Assembly (NCBI RefSeq): GCF_019218885.1
Contig: NZ_JAHUWT010000002.1
Span: 62,001 to 126,000, forward strand
Origin: Bordetella sp. BOR01
GTDB taxonomy: Bacteria > Pseudomonadota > Gammaproteobacteria > Burkholderiales > Burkholderiaceae_B
Reading direction: 5' to 3'
Length of the DNA: 64,000 bases
The notes under the pieces were generated by a model, which was given only the letters and a program-made list of their open reading frames with translations, was not told where the DNA came from and did not search any database. Shown here in pieces: positions 26,301 through 32,913 of this stretch (positions are counted from its first letter, which is position 1; the number at the start of each line of letters is the position of its first letter). A program made the position numbers and the translations under genes.

Positions 26301-27525
26301 GCAGGCCAGCGGTGCTCACCGCTACATTCGTGCCCGTGATCTCGGAGCCGGCGCCGGTGGAGAGCAAGCCATAAGTGTGATCCGCGCCTACGGATATCGA
26401 GCCGCCATTGATCTCGATCTTGCCTTGCTCGAAGGCCACGGCGCCCATTGCGCCGGCACCAGTGGTCACGATGTCGGTATTCGTGCTGGAGACAGTGCTG
26501 CCAAAGCCCGCTGCCAGACCGGCACTATTCGAACCGGTGGTTTCGATCAGTGAATTCTGGATGACCACCTTGCCTGCGGTCGGTTCACCCGGGTCACCAG
26601 CCATAACACCAAAGGCCAGGTCGCCGCTGGTCTTGAGCTGCGCACCGTCGATCGTGATGGAGCCAGGGCCTTCGGAGCCGTCGGTATAGGCACGTACGGC
26701 TGCAGCGCCATTGCCGCTTGTGGTGATGGAGCCGCCGGCAAAGGAAATTTCAGCACCGTTGGTCGCTTCCAGGCCGAAGCTGTTTTGGCCTTCGGTGATG
26801 ATGTCGGTATCAACAGCCGTTACCGTGGCTCCTTTGTTGACCGCCTGGACGCCGACAGAGTACGAGTCGCCTTCCGTCCTGATTTTGGCCCCGTCAAGAT
26901 TGACCGTGGCGGGTTTGTCCAGGCCAGTCGTAGCGAAAGCGCGTACGGCATGGCCAAATCCGTCTTTCGTGACGATTTCCGTGCCATTGGCGTTGATGGT
27001 GCCACCATCAATGGCGACCAGGCCAGAGGTGCGCTTGCTACCCGAGGCGGTCACCGTTCCGCCATTGAGCGTTACGGTGCCGCCGTCCAGGGCGCCTACA
27101 CCGGCGGTGCCAGTGAAATTGACGTTCGGATTGGTCGAATGGGCGGAGATTTCGATCTGAGCATTGCCCAAGATCGCCGTGGCGTCCTCGCCTCGGGCGT
27201 AGATCGTCTTCGAATCGCTGATGCCCGGGCCGTCAACGTTATTGGTGGCAATCACGTTGTCCATTTCGATGATGCCGCCGGCCTCAACGGTCACGAGGTT
27301 TACTGCGGCCCCCGAAATTTGTGCGTTGCTACCCGTCAGTACGCCGCCATTGACGATGGTCAGGGTGCCACCGTTGATATCCATGCCAGAACCGTCTGCC
27401 GGGATATCGATGACGACGTTGCTGCCAGGATCGGCCATGGCCACAGGCACTTGGCTGAAGGCGGCCATCAGGGCCAGCGTCAGCACCGTCCTGGTCATTC
27501 CTTTCTCACGTTTGAAATCTCTCAC
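23338..27525 (-). CDS. Large autotransporter adhesin-like protein (type Va secretion)
   Basis: The 1395-residue protein has a signal peptide (MTRTVLTLALMAAFSQVPVAMA) after a short basic extension, a passenger of roughly 1070 residues, and a C-terminal autotransporter beta-barrel from about residue 1106 ending in the terminal Phe motif LFLKVGF. The passenger is a repetitive beta-helix, with degenerate units such as TTSGNAGDGVWAYNGGTVNL, and an LSPGNSVGTQTFGS segment common near the end of pertactin/AIDA-like passengers. An RGD triplet lies at residues 731-733. No cysteines were noticed. The start is GTG at 27525 with AAGG 8 bases upstream; ATG 27498 is an alternative. It is surface exposed; adhesion is inferred. 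Confidence 0.93.
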   Translation of the reverse strand: MRDFKREKGMTRTVLTLALMAAFSQVPVAMADPGSNVVIDIPADGSGMDINGGTLTIVNGGVLTGSNAQISGAAVNLVTVEAGGIIEMDNVIATNNVDGPGISDSKTIYARGEDATAILGNAQIEISAHSTNPNVNFTGTAGVGALDGGTVTLNGGTVTASGSKRTSGLVAIDGGTINANGTEIVTKDGFGHAVRAFATTGLDKPATVNLDGAKIRTEGDSYSVGVQAVNKGATVTAVDTDIITEGQNSFGLEATNGAEISFAGGSITTSGNGAAAVRAYTDGSEGPGSITIDGAQLKTSGDLAFGVMAGDPGEPTAGKVVIQNSLIETTGSNSAGLAAGFGSTVSSTNTDIVTTGAGAMGAVAFEQGKIEINGGSISVGADHTYGLLSTGAGSEITGTNVAVSTAGLHGYGARAEDGGTITLTGGSISTNNEKGKGTQDGDGSRGYALAADGDGSKISTSDLLIATKGQRAYGAYATGGAEIGLEGGSVSTEGFMAYGLYASGDNSVVNAKGVDVTTSGNAGDGVWAYNGGTVNLEGGTVIVNGGPNGNEPGETANGLIAVGGIHEPLYDFHITASSPTGGTINAKDVTIITRGASSAGVKVGSVIGTDNTYGNINLEGSTVVVQGENARAAEVNYGSTLNAKGSTLVSEKGNGIVINDSGTVVLESTTVQAAKASLVSNLDNAGQEQTITVGAGSNLTQNNGTLLQVNRNDDGMDGVVNLTLGSGSTSRGDVIDRDGLDETGNRAGGGKTNFIVADGASWMGRQEGLSDITAGDGATIINEGGAPIAGNVTGGQNSTIAFLDGATIGGDFAVDTGSQAQFNGNTSIAGGVAANGSNVGFAGSAAIGGNLSGDASKFSFSQANGGAIGGDVSLSNGSSMLGGSIAAPIQIGGNVVVAGGSTLGGNLNVAGSLDASGGTLSPGNSVGTQTFGSISNLGTAYFAEVNAAGQSDLVIAQTGDVDLTGTALTVGQENGNGGFRINRDYAILQTQAGNVVGDFASAGLDSSFDSTLVGLDPVKVNAQDVKVSLSVDAAKVAAKKETLSSNQSNTLDGVVSVAGANTAADAALTSGNVEDSLNQLSGEIHASTQSALLYSGVQVREALSNRLRGGLTTQETFPLWAQVAGGEFTLDGDGNSAKARTTSGGLFIGGDTEIGQGWRLGAALGYTDSTTKVRDRASSKSDVNSYTAALYGGKSWERSNGQVDFLLGAAYTHHDIDTRRNVTVGGNQTLKADYNAKSAQIFTELGYGFNVGSNTQVGPFLGLAWLNLKSDSFNEKGGDAALHGDSRTDNTFTTTLGVRGKTFFEVRGTQAFVQGGLGWRHANGDIDPSRSMAFIAGDGASFSVAGAPIAKDAAAVNLGVGVSLGKNTTMGLSYNGQFGDSQTDNNGSLFLKVGF

Positions 27526-27774
27526 AGTTCACACCTTCTGTCGTTGTCGGAACTTTGGTGCCTGGGCGTACCGGTCGCGCAAGACGACACACCAGGCGGG
27601 GATTGCTGGATTCAGGCGGCGGCGGAAGTGCCGCGTGGCTATGTGCCGAGCGCGATCCAAAGGTCGGTGGATTGACCTTCGATCGCTCTCAAGGCGATAG
27701 CGGGAATTCGTATTAATTTGGCAACATTAGTAACTATTGACGCAATTTGTCTCGGCGTATGGGAACGTTCGTTT

Positions 27775-27803
27775 TCTATCAAATTGTGCCGATAGCTTGT
27801 CAA
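27775..27803 (-). promoter_or_regulatory. Candidate sigma-70 promoter for the autotransporter
   Basis: On the minus strand, TTGACA (27803-27798) is followed after 17 bases by GATAGA (27780-27775). The -35 box is a perfect consensus while the -10 box is weak, a pattern often seen in activated promoters. It would give a leader of about 240 bases before the autotransporter start. Confidence 0.4.
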
Positions 27804-27853
27804 GCAATTCGAAGAAAAATCAAATAAAAACAATGCTTTATCTTAATTTTGAC

Positions 27854-27867
27854 ACCACAATTGTGTT
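27854..27867. promoter_or_regulatory. AACACA-NN-TGTGTT family site A (11 of 12)
   Basis: ACCACA-AT-TGTGTT differs from the repeated palindrome by one base. Its centre is 32 bases, about three helical turns, from site B, so proteins bound at both would sit on the same DNA face upstream of the candidate autotransporter promoter. Confidence 0.6.
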
Positions 27868-27885
27868 CTGATTCTTAAAATTATA

Positions 27886-27899
27886 AACACAGATGTGTT
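27886..27899. promoter_or_regulatory. AACACA-NN-TGTGTT family site B (perfect)
   Basis: AACACA-GA-TGTGTT matches all 12 arm positions. It lies near -125 relative to the presumed autotransporter transcription start, an activator-type location. Confidence 0.7.
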
Positions 27900-28049
27900 C
27901 AAAAAGAGAAGTTTAGTTGCAACGGAGAAAGTGGCTGTCCTCAACCTTCTGCCTGAAGGAGACGGTTGCTGTCCCGGTGGGGGCTATGTTGATCGGCGCT
28001 GATGCATGGTGGAAGTAAGCAAGGCCAATCATGGCAGCCTTTCCTGATA

Positions 28050-28063
28050 GGCACGATTGTGTT
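28050..28063. promoter_or_regulatory. AACACA-NN-TGTGTT family site C (9 of 12)
   Basis: GGCACG-AT-TGTGTT keeps the right arm perfectly and half of the left arm. It is a weak or degenerate member of the repeated palindrome set. Confidence 0.35.
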
Positions 28064-28145
28064 TATCGGGAATCATGAAAAGGCAAAGTAATCAGTTAGA
28101 TATATAACAATTGTTGTCTCTTGATGTTGCGTTGTGTTTAAATAA

Positions 28146-28163
28146 TAAACACAATTGTGTTTA
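28146..28163. promoter_or_regulatory. AACACA-NN-TGTGTT family site D, 18-bp perfect palindrome
   Basis: TAAACACAATTGTGTTTA is a perfect 18-bp palindrome whose core matches the repeated site. It sits 17 bases before the regulator ATG at 28181 and just after an AATAAT (-10-like) sequence, the classic place for autoregulation. Confidence 0.72.
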
Positions 28164-28180
28164 AAGGCATTGAAGCCGCC

Positions 28181-29077
28181 ATGCGAGTCGTAACGACGAA
28201 TGAAATACGTCCCTCGGCAATGGGTGGCTCCTGGGACGGCGTAGTACCAACCGACCCGCAGTCGATGGATCGAGCCAATCAGGGTACGGCAGGCAGTCCC
28301 GTTGCGAAGGCTGTAGATCAGGATGTCGTTTATCTGGCGTTGAGCCACAACTCGACTGCTCTCTATGCCGACGATCTCACGGCATTTGGCTTCACTGTCC
28401 GGTTTTTCACGAGCATCGCCTCAATCTGCGCCACGCTTGCCCCGGGCGCTGCCCCACTGATTGCCTTGCAGGCAACGCCCCACACTATCCATCTTGCCGT
28501 TGCCAAATTGCGGTCAGTATTTCGACGCGCAGGCATCGTCGTCATTGCAGATGCCCCCGATCGATTGACCCGAACCGACATCATGCTGTCTGGGGCGGAC
28601 GCTTGCGTAGAATCGGCGCCGGGTTCGATGGAGTTGATGGCAGCGATCCTGGCTTCCAAGCGGCGCATGGAAGCTGAGCGCCCCCGGCCAGAGGTCCAGG
28701 CGCAGCCAGCATTCCAAGCACAATCGGACTCCAGGCCGGCATTGACACCCCCTGCTCAGGAAGAGCTTCTCGGTCAGTGGCATCTGGTCGACAAAGGATG
28801 GGTGCTGGTGGCGCCCAACGGCGCCAGGTTGGAAATGACCTGGTCTGAAAGGCAGATCATCGGTCATTTCCTCAAGAAGCCGGATGTGCCTCTGACTCGA
28901 GAAAGCCAAGGCGCGATCCACGATCCCATTACGGGCCAGATCTCCCGAGGCATTGATGTGAATATCAGCAGGCTGAAAAAGAAGGCTGCATCCAAAGGAA
29001 TGATGCTTCCCATTCGAAGCATCAGGGGCACGGGCTACATATTCGTGAGCAACGATCCCCTGGCAGATATCAGCTGA
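28181..29077 (+). CDS. Orphan OmpR-type winged-helix regulator with degenerate receiver domain
   Basis: The 298-residue protein has three parts. Residues 46-162 have a receiver-like fold pattern (TALYADDLTAFGFTVRFF, GADACVES) but lack every phosphorylation residue: the acidic pair is S55-H56, the phospho-Asp position is Q97 and the conserved Lys position is S145. A Pro/Gln-rich linker covers 163-197. Residues 198-292 form an OmpR/PhoB winged helix (MTWSERQIIGHFL, RGIDVNISRLKKKA, IRSIRGTGYIF). It should bind DNA without phosphorylation. I prefer the ATG at 28181 over the GTG at 28157, which lies inside palindrome D. It is divergent from the autotransporter and its likely regulator; no histidine kinase is nearby. 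Confidence 0.85.
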   Translation: MRVVTTNEIRPSAMGGSWDGVVPTDPQSMDRANQGTAGSPVAKAVDQDVVYLALSHNSTALYADDLTAFGFTVRFFTSIASICATLAPGAAPLIALQATPHTIHLAVAKLRSVFRRAGIVVIADAPDRLTRTDIMLSGADACVESAPGSMELMAAILASKRRMEAERPRPEVQAQPAFQAQSDSRPALTPPAQEELLGQWHLVDKGWVLVAPNGARLEMTWSERQIIGHFLKKPDVPLTRESQGAIHDPITGQISRGIDVNISRLKKKAASKGMMLPIRSIRGTGYIFVSNDPLADIS

Positions 29078-29115
29078 CGAGGACAGTGAAGGGCAAGCCG
29101 CTCATCGCAGAACGG

Positions 29116-29472
29116 CTACTTCGTCGCGTGCTTCAGGGACAACTGATCAGCAAGATGTTCGATCTGTGTGTAGAGCATGCCCATAGACTCAATGCACAGC
29201 GAAATCATGTCATCGGTTTGAAGGTTGTCGATGAGGGCTCGGGAGTCTTCGTCGTCTTCACCCTCGGGCAGCCCGTGGTTACGGACGACGGTCAAAATCG
29301 AGACCACACCAGATGCAAGCGTGCGCGCGGACTCGAGTGCGGCCAGCAGAGGAGCCGCGTCCAACTCTTGGCGGTCAGCAGCCTCATAGACGGCCCTTTC
29401 AAACCGGCGAGCATGAATATGCTGCTTCTTCAGTTCCATATGTTGTGTATGTGAGGGTGGGCTGCTTGACAT
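29116..29472 (-). CDS. Small hypothetical helical protein
   Basis: A 118-residue cytoplasmic protein, acidic in the middle (HGLPEGEDDEDSRALIDNL), predicted mostly helical, with an N-terminal basic stretch (MELKKQHIHARRFERAV). There is no clear ribosome site before either ATG (29472 or 29439). I recognise no family with confidence; it vaguely resembles small DUF6124-like proteins. It converges on the regulator gene, and the perfect palindrome F lies about 150 bases before its start, so it may belong to the same regulon. Confidence 0.6.
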   Translation of the reverse strand: MSSSPPSHTQHMELKKQHIHARRFERAVYEAADRQELDAAPLLAALESARTLASGVVSILTVVRNHGLPEGEDDEDSRALIDNLQTDDMISLCIESMGMLYTQIEHLADQLSLKHATK

Positions 29473-29617
29473 GTTTTTGATTAATGCATTGTCAGTAGCA
29501 TTGCAACCTCAGCCACTTTTCAACTTATGCACGGTGCCCGCGAGGCTTAATTCAAATAGCAGTTTGGGCGATTTTCTTTGTCTCGACAATATTTTAAACC
29601 TAAACCCGTAAAAATTG

Positions 29618-29631
29618 AACACATATGTGTT
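29618..29631. promoter_or_regulatory. AACACA-NN-TGTGTT family site F (perfect)
   Basis: AACACA-TA-TGTGTT matches all 12 arm positions and is a 14-bp perfect palindrome. It lies in the gap upstream of the small helical protein gene and downstream of the XRE gene terminator. Confidence 0.68.
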
Positions 29632-29697
29632 TATTTTTTTACGTCGCCCAAGCGCAAATTTAGGCTAGGTTGTTATGTTGAGCATGAAAGGGCCGAT

Positions 29698-29718
29698 AAA
29701 AAGGGCCGGTCAGGCCCT
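29698..29718 (-). terminator. Rho-independent terminator of the XRE regulator gene
   Basis: Read on the minus strand, AGGGCC-tgacc-GGCCCT is a 6-bp GC-rich stem followed at once by a run of five T residues. It lies 34 bases after the XRE gene stop and separates that gene from the next minus-strand gene. Confidence 0.75.
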
Positions 29719-29751
29719 GGCATTGCTCGCTACTGCTGATGCTAAGTGGGC

Positions 29752-30129
29752 CTAACGCTGCGCTTGGCGTGAGCGGATGAAGGTCTCAACCATGGAATCC
29801 AGAATTCTCTTCTCGGCCAGCGAGAGTGCCAGATAGTCTTCCAGGCTTGCACCATGAAAAGGCCAGGTTAAATTGGGCGTGGCCGCCTTCGCTTGTGTTG
29901 CTTTTTGCTTTTGCGCAGCCATAGTGGCAGCGCCCTCTCGTAGCCATTCAGCGTCGACCTTGAGTGCATTGGCCAACTTGATGAGTGCTGCACCGGTAGG
30001 CTCGGTGCGCTGGCCGCTTTCATAGTTTCCGATCGTGCTTTGCGTGAGGCCGCTGGCCGTGGCAAGTTCTCTTTGTGTCCAGCCACAGCACATCCTGGCG
30101 CCACGCACCCGTTGTGCGAATGTTTTCAT
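29752..30129 (-). CDS. XRE-family helix-turn-helix regulator
   Basis: A 125-residue protein with an N-terminal Cro/CI-type DNA-binding domain at residues 5-62 (WTQRELATASGLTQSTIGNYES is the HTH core, here from W18). The C-terminal 60 residues contain a KQKATQAKAAT linker and a short helical tail ending in AEKRILDSMVETFIRSRQAQR-type sequence. The size suits a phage-type or island-borne repressor. It has its own terminator and no partner gene, so it may act as a stand-alone control gene of the accessory island. Confidence 0.88.
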   Translation of the reverse strand: MKTFAQRVRGARMCCGWTQRELATASGLTQSTIGNYESGQRTEPTGAALIKLANALKVDAEWLREGAATMAAQKQKATQAKAATPNLTWPFHGASLEDYLALSLAEKRILDSMVETFIRSRQAQR

Positions 30130-30708
30130 TGTTGTTTGACCTCTAAATCACGGCGCATTGAGGCACTTATTTCTACGGTAGCACCATAAGTCGAGGTGGG
30201 TGTCCCCATCAAACGTTCAGGTTGCTCAGTTAAGTTCGTTCGTGGCCGCAAGCTTATCCTATACAGTTGTTGTTAAATTGTAAATTTGTAAAGAGCTATG
30301 TCGATCAGATGGGAATTTGTCAAGAAGTTCATGGTCCATACGCTGCGATTGGCGATGAGCATAAAGGCGAGGACATAAGAGTTTAAGGAATGAAATTTGG
30401 CGCGAACTGCCACTATCTATATTAATAGACTCGTTCGCGGGGCAACCCCGCAAAGTGGCGCGACCAGAAGCAGGATTTTCTCGTTGAGGAGTCCTGCAGT
30501 ATGAACAAGCCGAGATTCACGGATAGCCGGATCGAGGCGATCAAGCGCATCTACCGATTTATCGCGAGCTCTCGAACGGTTCCACAGAACGGTTCGTCAT
30601 GAGTGGCTGTTGCGGTATCACGGGAAAGATCTGGATCACGCCCAGCGGCCGCGCTGTACCCATCTTCAGGCTCAACCTGAATGGATACAACGCCTTGGCT
30701 CTTCACAC
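30130..30708. other. Intergenic region at the right edge of the AT-rich island
   Basis: This stretch of about 580 bases holds the XRE gene promoter on its left (AT-rich, to about 30300) and changes to normal high-GC composition near 30430. No complete gene is visible. A short frame at 30501 resembles the beginning of an insertion-sequence protein, described separately, and a 38-codon frame at 30599 has no recognisable relatives. Confidence 0.55.
30501..30602 (+). pseudogene. Possible IS3-type transposase OrfA N-terminal remnant
   Basis: The short frame starts MNKPRFTDSRIEAIKRI after GAGGAG and stops after 33 codons. The opening resembles the first residues of IS3-family OrfA proteins (pattern K-x-R-F-T-x-x-Q/R-I). 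The remainder does not match, and no inverted ends or OrfB were found, so this would be a heavily decayed fragment. Confidence 0.3.
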
Positions 30709-31524
30709 CTAGCGGCCTTCCTGGGCGCTTTCCACCACCATGTCCAGCACATAGGCGTAGCGCGAGGCATCGGCGGGCACCTGCTGGCGTTCATAGCGCT
30801 TGATGCGCAGTACGTTGCGCACGCCGGGCTCGTGTGTATAGCCCTCGATGTCGCTGTAGAAGGCCTGCCAGTCGCCATGGCCGGTTTTCAGGCCATTGGC
30901 GTCGTATTGGATCTCGCGAACTTGCAGGCACTGCGTGTCGGGAATCAGCGGATGAGAGCAAGCCACCCGTTGCGCCGCCACTTCCAGGAAGATGGTTTGC
31001 CCGGCCGAGCCGAAGCGGGTCTGGTCGGTAGGCGTACCCGCCAGCGTCCATTGCGCGCCGTCGGCAAAGCCCAGCGTCAGCGTGGGGCCGTCTTGCCCCT
31101 GGTCGATGTGCCACGAAGCGGCCTGCGGCAGTCGCTGGCTGAAAGCCTGTTCGTACTGCATCAGGCCGGGTTCGCTGCAGGCCATCATGGTGCCGACCAC
31201 CTGCGATATTTTCAGGCGGTCGCCCTGGATGGCGTAGCTGGCACCCAGGCGGTTGCACAGCCCCGACACCGACAGGCGGTTGTCGGCGAAGCTCAGGCGC
31301 AGCGGCGCGCCGTTGCGCGTGGTGGGCGGCACCCAGCGCGTTTGCGCGGCGCCGCCGGCATCGCGCGCATGGGTCAGGTCCCAGTGGTAGGCCGACAGGT
31401 CGGGCGCGGCGGTTGCGGGGGTGGCCGATGTGCCGGCCGAGGGGGCGCGTTTGTCGTTCATGGCGCAGGCAGCCAGTACGCTCAGCGCACCGATCAGAAG
31501 AAAGCGGAAGGCAAGGAGCTTCAT
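30709..31524 (-). CDS. META/HslJ and DUF4377 domain lipoprotein
   Basis: A 271-residue lipoprotein. The signal peptide ends with lipobox LAAC (Cys20). Residues about 45-165 form a META/HslJ-like domain (LRLSFADNRLSVSGLCNRLG, VVGTMMACSEP). Residues about 175-265 match DUF4377 (IFLEVAAQRVACSH, CLQVREIQYD, GYTHEPGVRNVLRIKRYE). Proteins of this two-domain type sit in the outer membrane or periplasm and are linked to envelope stress or antibiotic tolerance, though no mechanism is firmly known. It stands alone. Confidence 0.88.
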   Translation of the reverse strand: MKLLAFRFLLIGALSVLAACAMNDKRAPSAGTSATPATAAPDLSAYHWDLTHARDAGGAAQTRWVPPTTRNGAPLRLSFADNRLSVSGLCNRLGASYAIQGDRLKISQVVGTMMACSEPGLMQYEQAFSQRLPQAASWHIDQGQDGPTLTLGFADGAQWTLAGTPTDQTRFGSAGQTIFLEVAAQRVACSHPLIPDTQCLQVREIQYDANGLKTGHGDWQAFYSDIEGYTHEPGVRNVLRIKRYERQQVPADASRYAYVLDMVVESAQEGR

Positions 31525-31693
31525 GGCGTCGAATCCGGTGCTGACGATACGGAATTATGTCCGAACGGCATGCAAACAGGATGTAAAAAAGCGCAAATAG
31601 GCCGTAGCCGAATCGCTGCTGGGCCTGTCGCAGGCCCGCAATGCGATCATGACGGATCTTCGTCAAGGCTGTCCTGGCCGGGCGCGTCGTCAA

Positions 31694-32299
31694 TCAAGGC
31701 CGCGGCCATACGCCCGAGCTGCCGCGGCGGTGGCTGTCGACCAGATGCGTATCGATGATGCCGGTGGCTTCCATTAACGCATGCATGGTGGTGGGGCCCA
31801 CGAACGAGAAGCCGCGCTGGCGCAGTGCCTTGCTGAGCGCCGTGGATGCCTCGGATACCGTGGGAATTTCCACGATGGTGCGTGGCGCCGGCGTGGCTGC
31901 CGGCTGGAACGACCAGATGAAATCCGCCAGCCCGCCGTCGCGCCGCAGCGCGATCGTGGCGGCCGCGTTGTTGATGGTGGCCAGGATCTTGGCGCGGTTG
32001 CGCACGATGCCGCTGTCGGCCAGCAGGTGCTCGATATCGGCCGCCGTGAACGCCGCCACCATGTCCGGTGCGAACTGGCGAAACGCTGCGCGAAATGCCT
32101 GGCGCTTGCGCAAAATGGTGGCCCATGACAGCCCCGACTGAAAGCACTCCAGGCTTAGCCGTTCGAACAAGCCTTGTTCGTCGCGTACCGGCATGCCCCA
32201 CTCGGTATCGTAGTAGTGGCGCAGCAGCGGGTCTTGCGCGGCCCATGGCGGCCGCGCAAGACCGTCCGCACCGATGATGACGCCGTTGCTTGCGCTCAT
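31694..32299 (-). CDS. tag: DNA-3-methyladenine glycosylase I
   Basis: A 201-residue base-excision repair enzyme that removes 3-methyladenine. The Tag family pattern is clear: DTEWGMPVRDE, LSLECFQSGLSWATILRKR (with the conserved catalytic-site Glu), DSGIVRNRAKI and RQRGFSFVGPT. Three of the four zinc-snap residues known from E. coli Tag are replaced (C4 to P17, H17 to Y30, C179 to S189); only the His equivalent (H185) remains. Its start overlaps the ogt stop (ATGA), so ogt and tag form a two-gene alkylation repair operon. Confidence 0.93.
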   Translation of the reverse strand: MSASNGVIIGADGLARPPWAAQDPLLRHYYDTEWGMPVRDEQGLFERLSLECFQSGLSWATILRKRQAFRAAFRQFAPDMVAAFTAADIEHLLADSGIVRNRAKILATINNAAATIALRRDGGLADFIWSFQPAATPAPRTIVEIPTVSEASTALSKALRQRGFSFVGPTTMHALMEATGIIDTHLVDSHRRGSSGVWPRP

Positions 32300-32793
32300 G
32301 CGGCCTGCTTGTCCCGGCCGCTTTCCAAGGCAAGCAGCAGGGCCTTGGCGCGCAGTCCGCCAGCGAAGCCCGTCAGATCGCCCGATGCGCCCACCACGCG
32401 ATGGCAGGGGGCCACGATGGAAATCGGGTTGCGCCCATTGGCGGCGCCCACCGCGCGTACAGCCTTGTCGCGGCCGATCTGCATGGCGATGTCACGGTAG
32501 CTGCGTGTCTGGCCATACGGAATCGTCAGCAGCGCGGTCCAGACTTGCTTCTGGAATTCGGTGCCATTGAAGTCCAGGGGCAGATCGAAGCGGTTGCGCT
32601 CGCCGGAAAAATATTCGGCCAACTGGCGTTCGGCTTCCCGCAGCACCGGGTGGTGCGGGTCTTCTTGCATGGGGCCCAGGCGTACGCGATTGGGCTTGTC
32701 GTTTTCCCAAAGAATGGCGGCCAGCTTTGATTGCCTGGCCACCAGTTTCAACTGGCCCACGGGCGAGTCGACGGTCTTGTATGCGTATGACAT
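32296..32793 (-). CDS. ogt: Methylated-DNA--protein-cysteine S-methyltransferase
   Basis: A 165-residue suicide methyltransferase that transfers O6-methyl groups from guanine to its active-site cysteine. The motif is IVAPCHRVVGASGDLTGFAGG; upstream are the DNA-binding helix region FQKQVWTALLTIPYGQTRSY and AVRAVGAANGRNP. I start at the ATG at 32793 with AAGGAA upstream. The frame is open further 5' but without similarity. The length fits Ogt rather than the two-domain Ada. Confidence 0.95.
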   Translation of the reverse strand: MSYAYKTVDSPVGQLKLVARQSKLAAILWENDKPNRVRLGPMQEDPHHPVLREAERQLAEYFSGERNRFDLPLDFNGTEFQKQVWTALLTIPYGQTRSYRDIAMQIGRDKAVRAVGAANGRNPISIVAPCHRVVGASGDLTGFAGGLRAKALLLALESGRDKQAA

Positions 32794-32913
32794 GATCAGG
32801 TTCCTTTGAGTACGGGGCGGCATCGGCCGCCTGGCATTACAGGTACCCAGTCTAGGCACTGCGCAAGCCTGCCGCACTCGCATTCTTGCCGTCGATTTCC
32901 GGCCGCGGTTTCA

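Larger units (their letters stand above)
27526..28180. other. AT-rich intergenic control region between autotransporter and regulator
   Basis: This span of about 650 bases is markedly AT-rich compared with the rest of the window and contains no credible gene. It holds a candidate minus-strand promoter at 27775-27803, palindromic sites at 27854, 27886, 28050 and 28148, a separate AACAATTGTT palindrome at 28106-28115 and a TGTGTT half-site at 28133-28138. Confidence 0.75.

Noticed and set aside
23677-26553. A 958-codon open frame antisense to the autotransporter gene.
   Set aside because: It is a by-product of the repetitive, GC-rich autotransporter sequence. It has no ribosome site or family resemblance, while the opposite strand encodes signal peptide, passenger and barrel.
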